Source: Candidatus Tokpelaia sp. JSC189 (GTDB lineage: Bacteria > Pseudomonadota > Alphaproteobacteria > Rhizobiales > Rhizobiaceae). Taken from it: a stretch of DNA of 64,000 nucleotides. Below, in pieces: positions 40,347-50,504 of this stretch. The stretch's first letter is position 1. Each line of letters begins with the position of its first letter. The stretch lies in the NCBI GenBank assembly GCA_003331045.1, contig QENA01000036.1, positions 1 to 64,000 on the forward strand. Reading direction: 5' to 3'. The notes under the pieces were generated by a model. It did not search any database, had not been told where the DNA came from, and saw only the letters and a list, made by a program, of their open reading frames with translations. The position numbers and the translations under genes were made by a program.

Positions 40347-41135
40347 TCATTGATCCGTATTAAAGGCAGTCTCTTGCCCAATATTGGGGAAAAACTGCAG
40401 AACCGCCCCGATACAATATATATATAGGCCACTTGCTATTAGGCCAATGCGTACTGGATAAGGTGCTGCTGTCATATGATAATAAAAGATACTTATAAGG
40501 CTCAGGAGTGCCCATATAAATCCAATGGCAAGGGTGAGAGGACGCAATCTTCTTACCCGCATCGGATGGACAAAATAAATCGGCATGAAGGACAGGATCG
40601 CAGAAATAAGTACAACCGCAAAAGCCACCCATTCTGCTGGCTGCACTATAAACACAGTGAATACCAGCACATTCCAGACAACCGGAAATCCTTTGAAAAA
40701 ATTTTCTTCTGATTTCATGTTCGTATCAGCATAATAAACAGCGCTGGTCACCATAATAACCGCTGCTGATAAAAATGATAGAATAGGCCCTATCAAAACG
40801 CTCTGGTAAAGAGCAAAAGCGGGTATTAGGACATAAGTGACATAATCGATGATATTATCAAGAGTTTCCCCCGACCAAGTTGGTAACACGTATTTGACAT
40901 CAAGACGGCGTGCAATCGGCCCATCAATAGCATCAACAACAAGAGCCATGCCAAGCCATGCCCACATTGCAGCCCACTGTTTTTCACTGGCAGCAATAAG
41001 AGAAAGGAAGGCCAGAAAAGAACCAGAGGCAGTTAAAAGATGAACCGAAAAAGCACGCATCTGGGGCATGGTCATTTTTCTGGATTTTAGATAATCGGGC
41101 TTATCTCTTATCTTACTCGTTAATTTCTGTTTCAT
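40347..41135 (-). CDS. pcs: Phosphatidylcholine synthase
   Basis: CDP-alcohol phosphotransferase-family enzyme, 262 residues, that condenses CDP-diacylglycerol with choline to form phosphatidylcholine. The catalytic motif D-G-x2-A-R-x8-G-x3-D-x3-D is visible as AIDGPIARRLDVKY then SGETLDNIIDY. About eight membrane helices are predicted. The Pcs pathway uses choline taken up from outside and is typical of rhizobia, Brucella and Bartonella, where phosphatidylcholine matters for host interaction. The ATG at 41135 is weakly supported; an internal ATG (MTMPQMRAFSV) would remove 20 residues. Confidence 0.92.
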   Translation of the reverse strand: MKQKLTSKIRDKPDYLKSRKMTMPQMRAFSVHLLTASGSFLAFLSLIAASEKQWAAMWAWLGMALVVDAIDGPIARRLDVKYVLPTWSGETLDNIIDYVTYVLIPAFALYQSVLIGPILSFLSAAVIMVTSAVYYADTNMKSEENFFKGFPVVWNVLVFTVFIVQPAEWVAFAVVLISAILSFMPIYFVHPMRVRRLRPLTLAIGFIWALLSLISIFYYHMTAAPYPVRIGLIASGLYIYCIGAVLQFFPNIGQETAFNTDQ

Positions 41136-41374
41136 GTTTTTGTACTTTCTTTTATACGTTAACGAAATATGGACCTATCCGGTCGAAACTTCACCCACTT
41201 GAAACAAGAACCCTCTGTTTAAAAATTTTTATGTTCTATACCTTACTAATGCGGGACAGAAGAGAGAATGCCTATAATTGTTAATCGCTTAGAGCATACT
41301 CATTTTTTCCCTTCAAGCACACTTTGATAAAATATATTATAAAAAGTCTGCCTCCTATCACCAAAAGAACGATT

Positions 41375-42553
41375 ATGGTTCAAGAAGCAAAAAAAGCGCA
41401 ATTAATAAAATGCAGGATTGTAGTTATCGGCAGTGGTCCTGCAGGAATGCTTGCCGCATTGAAACTCGCTTCCTTATACGGAGAAATTATTCTGATTGGG
41501 CCGCAAACTGATAGCAATGATATGCGTACCACAGCGCTAATGATGCCGGCAATTTATATCCTAGAAAAACTTGGTATTTGGGCAGATCTGAAGGCACATG
41601 CTGCACCTCTTGCCACCATGCGTATTATTGATGGAACAGAGCACCTAATTCGCAGCCCCGTAGTCAGTTTTCACGCGACCGAGATAGGAGAAGAGACTTT
41701 TGGCTATAATATACCCAATATAGCCTTGAATGGTGCTATTGCTGCCGCCGTTAAAAACTGTCGTTCAATCCTCAGGGTAAGAGTATTGGCTACTGCTTAT
41801 CATCATGACAAACATGGAATTGAAATAACATTAGCTGATAATAGCATAATCAACACAGCTCTCCTTGTTGCTGCAGATGGACGCACATCAACCGCAAGAG
41901 ATGCAGCAGAAATTAGAACACGACAGTGGTATTATCCGCAAACAGCTATAACCTTAAGTTTTAGTCACCAGCTGCCGCATTATAATATTTCAACCGAATT
42001 CCATACTGCTGAAGGACCTTTCACACAGGTACCATTACTGGGCAACCGTTCAAGTCTAGTCTGGCTACTTAAGTCTGAGCGGGCAAGACGGCTTCTTAGC
42101 CTTACCTCTAAAGCAGTAAGCAGGGAGATTGAGGAGCATATGAAATCCATGCTCGGGAAAGTCAACGTAGATACTGCGATTCAGGCTTGGCCGATTGGCG
42201 GCATTTTGCCCAAAACATTTGCGGCAAACCGCACGATCTTGATCGGTGAAGCAGCGCATATTTTTCCCCCTATCGGCGCACAAGGGCTTAATCTCAGCAT
42301 TCGTGACGTAACTGACCTTGCAGCAGCGATTAGTATCAATACCGCTGATCCAGGAGCAGAAAATGTGATCCGTTATTACAATAGATACCGCAAACTGGAT
42401 ATCTGGGCAACAACAGGCTTTATTCATACCCTCAACTGCACCCTCCTATCGGATTCCCTGCCTATACAGCTCTTACGCAGCGCAGGGCTAGAAATACTTC
42501 GCCAATTCTCCCCCTTCAGAACATTTTTTATGTATAAGGGAATGTATGGCTAG
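41375..42553 (+). CDS. UbiH/UbiF/COQ6-family FAD-dependent hydroxylase
   Basis: Flavoprotein monooxygenase of about 392 residues, expected to hydroxylate the ring of a ubiquinone precursor. The N-terminal FAD motif VVIGSGPAGMLAALKLA, the middle DG motif LVAADGRTSTARDA and the C-terminal flavin motif LIGEAAHIFPPIGAQGLNL are present; the last has Glu instead of the usual Asp in GDAAH. The start is probably the ATG at 41375 (MVQEAKKAQ). The frame is open to 41324. Which ring carbon it acts on cannot be told, since several ubi hydroxylases look alike. A 40-base piece of this gene (42383-42422) recurs inverted at 43915-43954. Confidence 0.88.
   Translation: MVQEAKKAQLIKCRIVVIGSGPAGMLAALKLASLYGEIILIGPQTDSNDMRTTALMMPAIYILEKLGIWADLKAHAAPLATMRIIDGTEHLIRSPVVSFHATEIGEETFGYNIPNIALNGAIAAAVKNCRSILRVRVLATAYHHDKHGIEITLADNSIINTALLVAADGRTSTARDAAEIRTRQWYYPQTAITLSFSHQLPHYNISTEFHTAEGPFTQVPLLGNRSSLVWLLKSERARRLLSLTSKAVSREIEEHMKSMLGKVNVDTAIQAWPIGGILPKTFAANRTILIGEAAHIFPPIGAQGLNLSIRDVTDLAAAISINTADPGAENVIRYYNRYRKLDIWATTGFIHTLNCTLLSDSLPIQLLRSAGLEILRQFSPFRTFFMYKGMYG
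42383..42422 (+). repeat. 40-base segment of ubiH-like gene with an inverted second copy
   Basis: The coding segment for RYRKLDIWATTGF, matching 43915-43954 in inverse orientation at 39 of 40 positions (mismatch at 42390). Similarity stops sharply at both ends. Confidence 0.9.
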
Positions 42554-42740
42554 TCATGGCCGGTGCCGTTTTTCACCGTATCTGCCAGGAGTATTTTCCA
42601 AAGCAATGGAAGATAATTTCCCCGGTCAGATATAACGAATGAAGCTTGTATTAGAACCATAACCTCTTTCTGAAAGGATCAGAGAATTAATATTTGCAAA
42701 AATGCTATAAAAGGCCTTTTTACAGCGCATGCATGCAGCT

Positions 42741-43355
42741 TCAGCTACCAGTTTTTGCCTTTTCCTGCTCAGCACGCATCTTATTTTCAATTTCCTGCTG
42801 CTTTGCCTGGATTGCTTTCTGCAACTTTTCCTGCTCAGCTTGGAAATCCTGTTCACGAATGCCAAGACCAGTAAATGCCTGCGAAAAGCCTTTAAGCGAA
42901 ATTTCAATCGGGTTTGTCGTACCCTGAAAATTTACTGAACTAATGGTAAGAGTTGTTCCTTTCTTCATCATATTGATCAGCGTATCATCAAATACATCAT
43001 TGGCAATGCAAGTCGGACCGTTACAGACCATATAGGGAATAATCTTCTCTTTGCCATTATCAACCTTGACTTTGACTCCTTCGGGAATAAGGCGGCCTGT
43101 AGGCACTTGAATGCCGATACGCTTTTGATTCTGCTTGCCGGTTACCTCAATCAGATTAACCATTGTAAGATACTGGCCAGTATCGGATACAACATTATTC
43201 ATGGTATTGCAGACATCAATAGCCTGTTGCTTACTGCATACCTTATACCAACCCTGCATACCGCTCTGCGCAAAGGCAGGCGCATGAAAGGCGACAAAAA
43301 GTACAGCAGCACCAGCTACCACTGAAACAGCAGTAAATGTCTTTTTCATCGGCAT
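42741..43355 (-). CDS. IalB-family (invasion associated locus B) secreted protein
   Basis: About 204 residues with a classical signal peptide: basic start (MPMKKTF), hydrophobic stretch and cleavage near AFA-Q, about residue 30. The mature part has the IalB-domain pattern with paired cysteines (WYKVCSKQQAIDVCN, later VCNGPTCIAND). The C-terminal 45 residues form a charged Gln/Glu/Lys coiled coil. Bartonella IalB contributes to erythrocyte invasion; many rhizobial paralogues are periplasmic proteins of unknown role, so virulence should not be assumed. The ATG at 43355 is chosen; AGGA lies upstream, and a TTG at 43361 is also in frame. Confidence 0.9.
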   Translation of the reverse strand: MPMKKTFTAVSVVAGAAVLFVAFHAPAFAQSGMQGWYKVCSKQQAIDVCNTMNNVVSDTGQYLTMVNLIEVTGKQNQKRIGIQVPTGRLIPEGVKVKVDNGKEKIIPYMVCNGPTCIANDVFDDTLINMMKKGTTLTISSVNFQGTTNPIEISLKGFSQAFTGLGIREQDFQAEQEKLQKAIQAKQQEIENKMRAEQEKAKTGS

Positions 43356-45362
43356 GATCAAGCAAATCCTTTCAATATATTTTCCAAAATCCCGATCCGG
43401 AATCTAGTTATTAAATTTTATATGTTGAAACTTAAATAAGGCAATAACATGGCTTCACCTTATTGCTATTACCATTTTTACGAACCTTATGACATTAAAT
43501 CACCAAACATCAACAATTGTTTTTAATATTCTATTTTATGGATTTATTGCCAATAAAATTTAGTTTGCCACTATAAGATATAAAATGGTGCAATCAAATT
43601 TCTACTGCGCTATTGCAGGATGGATATTTTCTGAAATTTCAAGTCAGTCTGGAATTTTTTTCTATTGTTAATGGCTTAGGCATTTTGCCTTTCCAAATTC
43701 TCCATTATAAAAAACTAATTGATATGTGATTATTTTTGTAATTATTCTATGTTCTTTTATAGGTTCTAATTGTGCAGCATAAGGCCAAAACCACTACACT
43801 GGAGCTTGCCATATACGGTAATCCTACGCTGCCCGAAAATTTCATCTAATTTTTCCTATGCTAGTCTTTAGATTGCCAAAAGGTTGGATAACCTGTGGCT
43901 TTGTCTGCAACATTTAAAGCCTGTTGTTGCCCAGATATCCAGTTTGTGGTATCTGATGACTTCAATCCTTTTGTCATCAAAAATTTCTAGACATATAGCG
44001 CATAGCTTTTCCGACGAACAATTTCGCAGCATGACGGCGCGCTTGCGTGATGAATTTTTCACCCTTTATAGCCTGTTAACAGAGAGGATTGAAATCAATG
44101 ATGGATGGACAGGAATTCTCTTTTTCTCAATCCTGCAGCCTATTTTTCCTATGGCACCCGGCTAACACATTTGACAATATATAAAGCGGATTAAAAATTT
44201 TAAAACCATTAGAGTACATAGCGTGCGCTTTCACTTGCCTACACCGATTAACCGCAAATTAACTATGGTACGGCAAACCCTGCTGTGGATACAATATTCA
44301 GGCCATGCTTAACACACGTACAAAAGAAGATTTTCAAAATACGATACTGCTATAGAGCCATATCCTTAATTTCACAGAAATTATCATCTGCTGCTTTATC
44401 AGCTACTCCAATAATCGATTGTCCGCTGGCCGAATATTTGATATTTTGGTCACATCCTTATTTATCGGCTTTTTGGCGTGCAGAACAGTGAGAAATACTA
44501 TTTCTTGGTATCTTTTCTGACCTTGTTAACCACTTTCAGGCCATCCTTATAAAATTTATATCCAGCAGAAGATTCATGGAATGAAATAGTATTTATCTTG
44601 TAGAGTATGAGTAGAATTTGATTTCGATGCAATCGAAACAATATCGAACATGCTTGATATCCAAACTACTAGCGACAAAGTTACATCGACACAGCATATC
44701 AAGTATACGCAGTCTCTCCTATTTTATCGTAGATGAAGAATCTATTATCACAGGTGCAGTAAAGTGCCGAACGAAATATTTGGCTACATTATTATCGATT
44801 AAACACCAAATAGCTTTGAATCGATCTACACACAGGGCACTTAATACTACATGGCTTTCGGTACAAACCTCTCTATGCAGACAATCAGCCAAAGTTCTAC
44901 ATAACCAGCAATCTAACCAATGTTTCAAGGTATATTATCAAATCTTTCAACAAATATTCATGATAACGAATTTTCCATCATTCATCCGGGCACAGAACTT
45001 CTCAAAATATGAGAGATAAAATCCATAAAAGATAATAATCTTATCTGCTTTCACAGAATTATGCTTAACAAAAGGGGAAAACGGTCAGGCCCTTGCGGTA
45101 AACCGGTTGCATTATTTAAAGAAGAAAGAAAAACATAAAGCGAAATGTATGCTAACATATTTAACAACGGCAAAACAACACGAAATACCTTCCCAGTAAC
45201 ACTCTCATAATAGACATCAACCTCTTTTGGGCGCACCGCAACAAATTATTCTACAAAATCTCCGGCCTTATGATTCAAGACAAACATCGAATCCCAGAAC
45301 TTTAAACCCATATTTCTCGCCGCCGCCGGCAATACTAAAAACTAGACTATTCTAGGACATCA
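43356..45362. other. 2-kb spacer without a convincing gene
   Basis: Stops interrupt all frames. Two stretches look somewhat coding: 44014-44100 on the plus strand (SDEQFRSMTARLRDEFFTL) and 45051-45236 on the minus strand (RPKEVDVYYESVTGKVFRVV). Neither has a start with a ribosome binding site or a motif I recognise. The inverted copy of the ubiH-like segment lies at 43915-43954. Likely decayed genes. Confidence 0.45.
43915..43954 (-). repeat. Inverted copy of a 40-base ubiH-like segment
   Basis: Reverse complement of 42383-42422 with one mismatch; read on the minus strand it encodes RYHKLDIWATTGF. Flanks are unrelated to the ubiH-like gene, except that the preceding minus-strand codons read EVIRY, similar to NVIRY in the gene. 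Confidence 0.9.
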
Positions 45363-48300
45363 TTATTCATTTTCTGATAATATAAAAGTAGGTTTTATGA
45401 TTGAGTCTGTTTCAACAAGACTAATAAGCTGATTTAGAATGATAGAAACCCCGCTGAAACGTTTTTCCGGTGTTGGCCAGTCACCTGCAAAAACTACACT
45501 CTGGTCAGCACGGATCTTTGCCATAGAGCCATGCTCACTAATCATCTTAACTAGCCCCACGCCATTGGCAAATGTATCATTACGAAAAGAAATAACCATA
45601 CCTTTTGGCCCAGCATCAAGTTTTTCCACATTAGCCTCACGGCAAAGCGTCTTGATATAAACAACCTTCAGAAGGTGTTCCACCTCCTCCGGCAACGGGC
45701 CAAAACGATCAATCAACTCTCCACCGAATGCATCAATTGCCCGCGCATCTTGCAACTCTCCAACACGTCGATAAAGGCGAAGCCGTAATTGCAAATCAGG
45801 AATATAGAACTCCGGTATCATGACTGATGTGCCAATTGAAATTTGCGGCGACCACTGCATATCTATAACCTCGCCTGCTCCCTTCATCTCTACTACAGCT
45901 TCTTCAAGCATCTGCTGATAAAGCTCAAAGCCAACTTCCCTGATATGACCTGACTGCTCTTCTCCCAGAAGATTGCCTGCACCGCGGATATCCATATCAT
46001 GACTAGCTAACTGAAAACCGCTTCCAAGTGTATCAAGCGACTGCAAAACCTTGAAGCGACGCTCAGCCCCGGGAGTTAACACCCTGCCAGCTTGCAAAGT
46101 GAACAATGCATAAGCTCGTTGCTTAGATCGCCCGACCCGTCCACGCAGCTGATAAAGGGCCGAAAGACCGAACATATCCGCACGATGAACAATCAGCGTA
46201 TTGACTGTCGGGATATCAAGACCGGATTCAACAATCGAAGTTGACAGAAGCACATCATACTGCCCATTATAAAAAGCGTTCATGATATCATCAAGCTGGT
46301 TTGGTGCCATCTGCCCGTGAGCAATGCTCACCTTCAATTCCGGAATATGTTTTCCCAAAAAGAGACGCACCTCTTCAAGGTCGGCGATATGCGGACAAAC
46401 ATAAAAACTCTGCCCACCACGATAGTGTTCACGCAGTAAAGTCTCACGGATAACGAGCGGATCAAGTGGTAAGACAAAGGTTCTCACAGCCATACGATCA
46501 ACCGGCGGCGTTGCAATGAGCGATAGCTCTCGCACACCGGTAAGAGCCAACTGTAATGTGCGTGGGATCGGTGTTGCCGAAAGAGTAAGCACATGAATAT
46601 CAGCTTTCAGTTCTTTCAGGCGTTCCTTATGCCTAACACCGAAATGCTGTTCTTCATCAATGATCAGCAGCCCGAGATTTGCAAACTGTACACCATTACC
46701 AAGCAGTACATGGGTGCCGATAACAATGTCTGTTGTCCCGTTGCCAATCCCCTTCTTGACATCGGCAAGCTCTTGTGAACCGACAAGGCGCGAGGCATGA
46801 TCGATACGCACCGGCAATCCTTGGAACCGCGCTGTAAATGTTTTATAATGCTGGCGCGCAAGCAGTGTGGTAGGCACCACAACAGCAACCTGAAAACCGT
46901 TCATGGCTGCAGCAAAAGCCGCGCGGATCGCAATCTCCGTTTTGCCAAAACCGACATCGCCACAAATCAGCCGATCCATCGGCCTACCAGCGGAAAGATC
47001 ATCCAGCACGGCATTTATAGCCTGCAGCTGGTCCTCCGTTTCATCATAGGGGAAGTGGGCAGAAAATTCATCATATAGACCAGTAGCAAGTATAAATTTT
47101 GGCGCAACACGCATCTGCCTTTCTGCCGCAATGTTGATAAGCTGACCGGCCATTTCAAGCAACCGTTTCTTGAGCTTTGCCTTGCGTGCCTGCCAAGCAA
47201 CGCCGCCCAGCTTATCCAGTACGATACCAGATCGCTCTCCGCCATAACGGGAAAGGAGATCAATATTTTCAACTGGTAAAAAAAGCCTATCTTCCCCAGC
47301 ATAATGAATTTCTAGGCAATCATGTGGTGCCCCGGAGACCATGATTGTTTTTAGACAAGCAAAACGGCCGATACCATGGTCAACATGTACCACAATGTCA
47401 CCAGCATTCAACGAAGCGATCTCCCTGATAAAATCCGCATCGCGCCTGCACCGTCTCGCCCGCTGCACAAGCCTATCGCCTAATATATCCTGCTCAGCGA
47501 TAATGCTCAAATCCTCTGCCTCAAACCCATGCTCAATCGAGATAACGCCAGCGCAGACTCGGTCACGCGGGGTTGCCCTGACCATGGGCAGGGTGATGAT
47601 TTTTTCAATCCTTGCCAACCCATGCTCATCTAGCACCTGTATCAGCCGATCAAGCGAACCCTCACTCCATCCTGCCAATAGCACTTTTCTCCCTCTAACT
47701 CGTAATGTGTTGATATGGTCAACGACAGCTTTAAAAAGATTGATGTCCCGAGTATTGCGTTCCAGCGCAAAGTTACGAAATTCCTGCGTTTTAGCACTGA
47801 CAACCCTGATACTGTCGGTATTAGGCAAGTCAAAGGGGGTAAAATCAATTCGCATACCGCACTGCCGCTGTGCAGCAAAAAATGCATGCGGAGAAAGATA
47901 AAACTTATCCGGCGCCAGAGGATGATAGGGGGGGCTATCCCTCATATTTTTCTGTTCTCGGCGGGCTTCATAGTAATCAGCAATCAGCTGGTAGCGTTCA
48001 TTCAACGCCTCTGGCGCCAGATAGTCAAATATAACAGGCATCGATCCCGTATGCTCAAACAAGGTTTCAAGCTCGTCATAAAACAATGGCAGCCAGTGCT
48101 CCATACCCGCAAAACGGCGCCCTTCAGAAACGGCCTGATAAAGCGCATCATTACGCTGGGCAACCCCGAATGCCTGCACATAATTTGAGCGAAAGCGGCT
48201 GATAACCTCTGGCGCGAGTATAATTTCACTCATCGGCTGTAGAATGAAGTCAGCCTGCGTCACCATAGTGCGCTGGGTTACGGGATCAAATTCACGCACG

Positions 48301-48896
48301 GTTTCCAGTGTATTGCCAAAAAAATCAAGGCGAAGGGGAACTTCCTGTCCTGGAGGAAAAAGATCGATAATGCCCCCGCGCACCGCATATTCACCAACAT
48401 CCCGCACAACCGCAACACGTTCAAAGCCATTATGCTCCAAATAGTGGATAAAATAGCACATGTCAAATTGCTGACCGGGCTGGACTGAAATGATTTTATT
48501 CTCAAGAACCTGCCGTGGTGGCAATTTTTGAAGGGCAGCATTGATCGATGTTATGATCACGGCAGGATGAGGATTTTTGCGCAAAGACTGCAATGCCACC
48601 AAAGCAGCAAGACGACACGCAGAAATACGTTGCCCTGGCGAAACTCTATCATATGGCAGGCAATCCCACGCCGGAAACTGCAATACCAACAAACCGGGAT
48701 TGATAAAATGAAGCGCCCGCTCAAAATCACCAAGTTTCTGCCCATCACGGGCAATGAAAAGAACCGGGCCGGGCCGGCCAGCAGCTTCTTCTACAAGTTT
48801 TGCAAGAGCAAAAGGCTGAAACCCTTCAACAACTCTGTCAAGGATAAGGTGGGAATGTCCTGTCTTGCCTATACCAAATTTGGAAAATACGGCCAT
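45363..48896 (-). CDS. mfd: Transcription-repair coupling factor
   Basis: DNA translocase of 1177 residues that removes RNA polymerase stalled at lesions and recruits UvrA. The UvrB-like N-terminal module is present (LVLQFPAWDCLPYDRVSPG, VRGGIIDLFPPG), then the RNA polymerase-interacting domain with GDIVVHVDHGIGRF, then the helicase motor with Walker A CGDVGFGKTEIAIRAAF, the DEEQ box IIDEEQHFGVRHKE, TATPIPRTLQ and the final RGRVGRSKQRAYA and GSGFQLASHDMDIRGAGNLLG. The ATG at 48896 lies three bases after the sdhE stop, so the two are co-transcribed. Confidence 0.97.
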   Translation of the reverse strand: MAVFSKFGIGKTGHSHLILDRVVEGFQPFALAKLVEEAAGRPGPVLFIARDGQKLGDFERALHFINPGLLVLQFPAWDCLPYDRVSPGQRISACRLAALVALQSLRKNPHPAVIITSINAALQKLPPRQVLENKIISVQPGQQFDMCYFIHYLEHNGFERVAVVRDVGEYAVRGGIIDLFPPGQEVPLRLDFFGNTLETVREFDPVTQRTMVTQADFILQPMSEIILAPEVISRFRSNYVQAFGVAQRNDALYQAVSEGRRFAGMEHWLPLFYDELETLFEHTGSMPVIFDYLAPEALNERYQLIADYYEARREQKNMRDSPPYHPLAPDKFYLSPHAFFAAQRQCGMRIDFTPFDLPNTDSIRVVSAKTQEFRNFALERNTRDINLFKAVVDHINTLRVRGRKVLLAGWSEGSLDRLIQVLDEHGLARIEKIITLPMVRATPRDRVCAGVISIEHGFEAEDLSIIAEQDILGDRLVQRARRCRRDADFIREIASLNAGDIVVHVDHGIGRFACLKTIMVSGAPHDCLEIHYAGEDRLFLPVENIDLLSRYGGERSGIVLDKLGGVAWQARKAKLKKRLLEMAGQLINIAAERQMRVAPKFILATGLYDEFSAHFPYDETEDQLQAINAVLDDLSAGRPMDRLICGDVGFGKTEIAIRAAFAAAMNGFQVAVVVPTTLLARQHYKTFTARFQGLPVRIDHASRLVGSQELADVKKGIGNGTTDIVIGTHVLLGNGVQFANLGLLIIDEEQHFGVRHKERLKELKADIHVLTLSATPIPRTLQLALTGVRELSLIATPPVDRMAVRTFVLPLDPLVIRETLLREHYRGGQSFYVCPHIADLEEVRLFLGKHIPELKVSIAHGQMAPNQLDDIMNAFYNGQYDVLLSTSIVESGLDIPTVNTLIVHRADMFGLSALYQLRGRVGRSKQRAYALFTLQAGRVLTPGAERRFKVLQSLDTLGSGFQLASHDMDIRGAGNLLGEEQSGHIREVGFELYQQMLEEAVVEMKGAGEVIDMQWSPQISIGTSVMIPEFYIPDLQLRLRLYRRVGELQDARAIDAFGGELIDRFGPLPEEVEHLLKVVYIKTLCREANVEKLDAGPKGMVISFRNDTFANGVGLVKMISEHGSMAKIRADQSVVFAGDWPTPEKRFSGVSIILNQLISLVETDSIIKPTFILSENE

Positions 48897-48899
48897 CGA

Positions 48900-49199
48900 T
48901 CAAATAAAATCCATCTTTTTTACCCTATAAGCAAGAATATCACGGAATACAGGGATATCAATATCGTCTGGTGTCTTAACTTCCCCCGTGATCCATCTCA
49001 AAAGATCACGGTCTTCAAAAGACATGATATATTCAAGCTCATCCAGCTGTTTATCATCAAGCCTAGTAATATGTGCATCGGCATACTGGCCAAAAACCAG
49101 ATCCATTTCACGGACACCCCGGTGCCAAGCGCGAAAAACAACACGGCGCCGTCTTGTATCAAGATCGCAGCTAACCGTTTTTGAAGCTATCATAGGCAT
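48900..49199 (-). CDS. sdhE: Succinate dehydrogenase flavinylation factor SdhE
   Basis: Small protein (99 residues, DUF339/Sdh5 family) needed for covalent FAD attachment to SdhA. The RGxxE-type motif is present as AWHRGVREMDLVFG, followed by LDELEYIMSFEDRDLLRWITG, the classical helix bundle. The open frame extends to 49310, but the ATG at 49199 (MPMIASKTVS) begins where the family begins. It is directly followed by mfd, and the genes on the other side (azlCD) are divergent. The sdhE-mfd linkage is shared with other rhizobia as I recall. Confidence 0.92.
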   Translation of the reverse strand: MPMIASKTVSCDLDTRRRRVVFRAWHRGVREMDLVFGQYADAHITRLDDKQLDELEYIMSFEDRDLLRWITGEVKTPDDIDIPVFRDILAYRVKKMDFI

Positions 49200-49380
49200 A
49201 TCCCAAACAATTAGATAATAGGAATGTGTTTTTTGTATAACGCCGTGTTTTCTATCTTTCCAGATGAAAAGCATTCCCATGAAGCAGCTATCTACTGGTT
49301 TTTGTTTCACATATTTACTTCACTGTACAAACAGGCCTTACAGGCGTATGAACAACGCCGGGGAAAGGAGAAAAGCTGAT

Positions 49381-50124
49381 ATGAGCGGGGGGAAGACTCA
49401 ATCAGGCCGAATGATACAGTTTTGCCAAGGCTTCATCGCCTGTGTACCGACATTGCTTGGCTATTGGGCTATCGGCTTTGCCTGTGGTGCAATTGGCAAG
49501 GTTTCCGGTTTCAGCATTGTTGAAATCATGCTTTTGAGTGTATTTCTTTACGCAGGATCGGCACACTTTCTTTTTTATTCATTGGCAGCTACCGGCGTCA
49601 GTATTGCACAGGTTGCATTTGCAATCGCCTTTATCAATATGCGCTATCTTCTGATCAATACCTATATGGCACAATTCTTCAGACATTCCTCATTAAAAGA
49701 AAAACTCATCGGTGGCTTGTTGACTACCGATGAAACTTTTGGTGTTGCAACACGCTATGCAAATCATCATGGAGGTAAGTTGCCTTTTTACTGGTTACTT
49801 GGGCTTAACCTGACTGCTTGGATCAACTGGATTATGTCAACTGCTGTTGGGTTCTTTTTTGCAGCTGCTCTTCCCGATTGGATGCGTAACAGCCTCAGCT
49901 TCAGTCTGGTGGGCATGTTTGTCGGCCTGCTTCTGCTTAGTTGGTTTGTTAGCCGTACCCGCTTGCTTGATATTATTGTCATGGCTGTTGCCATGCTATT
50001 TATCATCTTCACCCATAACACGATAAACAGCAATATTGCGATGATTATCGCTACCCTGATTGCGGCAACAGTTGGCATGGCCCTGCTGATGCGCAAACCA
50101 AAGAGGAGCAATCAAGATGACTGA
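49381..50124 (+). CDS. azlC: AzlC family branched-chain amino acid exporter subunit
   Basis: Large subunit of the AzlCD (LIV-E) permease, 247 residues with about seven membrane helices. Typical blocks: FIACVPTLLGYWAIGFACGA, LLSVFLYAGSAHFLFYSLA, AFINMRYLLI and LLTTDETFGVA. The frame is open from 49264, but the ATG at 49381 with AAAGGAG upstream is the better start. Its end overlaps azlD by eight bases, showing translational coupling of the two subunits. The substrate in well-studied members is branched-chain amino acids or analogues; here it is inferred. Confidence 0.9.
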   Translation: MSGGKTQSGRMIQFCQGFIACVPTLLGYWAIGFACGAIGKVSGFSIVEIMLLSVFLYAGSAHFLFYSLAATGVSIAQVAFAIAFINMRYLLINTYMAQFFRHSSLKEKLIGGLLTTDETFGVATRYANHHGGKLPFYWLLGLNLTAWINWIMSTAVGFFFAAALPDWMRNSLSFSLVGMFVGLLLLSWFVSRTRLLDIIVMAVAMLFIIFTHNTINSNIAMIIATLIAATVGMALLMRKPKRSNQDD

Positions 50125-50434
50125 TCATCATATGCTACTTGCTATTGCTGCGGCAGCCATTGTCACAGCTATCATCCGAGCCGGGCCCATTCTTTTTCTT
50201 GCACAGCGTAATTTCCCAGTTATTCTCCGCAACTTACTTGCATTTGTACCGACGGCTGTTCTTTCCGCTATAATCGCTGCAGAAGTTATTTCTAATAAGG
50301 AAACCACCTCTTTCGGTCTCTCGGTTGCTTTTCTAGCAACTGTAGTTTCTTTCATAGCCGGGGCATTGAGTCGTAATCTTCTCATGACTGTTCTTGCCAG
50401 TATTTTTGCCTATCTTCTATTCCAGAGCCTGTAA
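50117..50434 (+). CDS. azlD: AzlD family small transporter subunit
   Basis: Small partner of AzlC, 105 residues with four hydrophobic helices. It has the family's Arg-containing first loop (TAIIRAGPILFLAQRNFP) and VPTAVLSAIIAAEV. The ATG at 50117 lies inside the end of azlC after a GAGGAG site. Confidence 0.9.
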   Translation: MTDHHMLLAIAAAAIVTAIIRAGPILFLAQRNFPVILRNLLAFVPTAVLSAIIAAEVISNKETTSFGLSVAFLATVVSFIAGALSRNLLMTVLASIFAYLLFQSL

Positions 50435-50504
50435 AGGCATACAGCATAGTCTCAGCGTGACAAGACGGGTTTCAGTTTCTGCAAAAAAGCTCTAAAAGGA
50501 TTTT

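Noticed and set aside
43867..44062. Second ubiH-type paralogue on the minus strand
   Set aside because: Only 40 bases are shared with the ubiH-like gene, and the rest of the frame shows no flavoprotein motif, so it is treated as a short duplicated segment.
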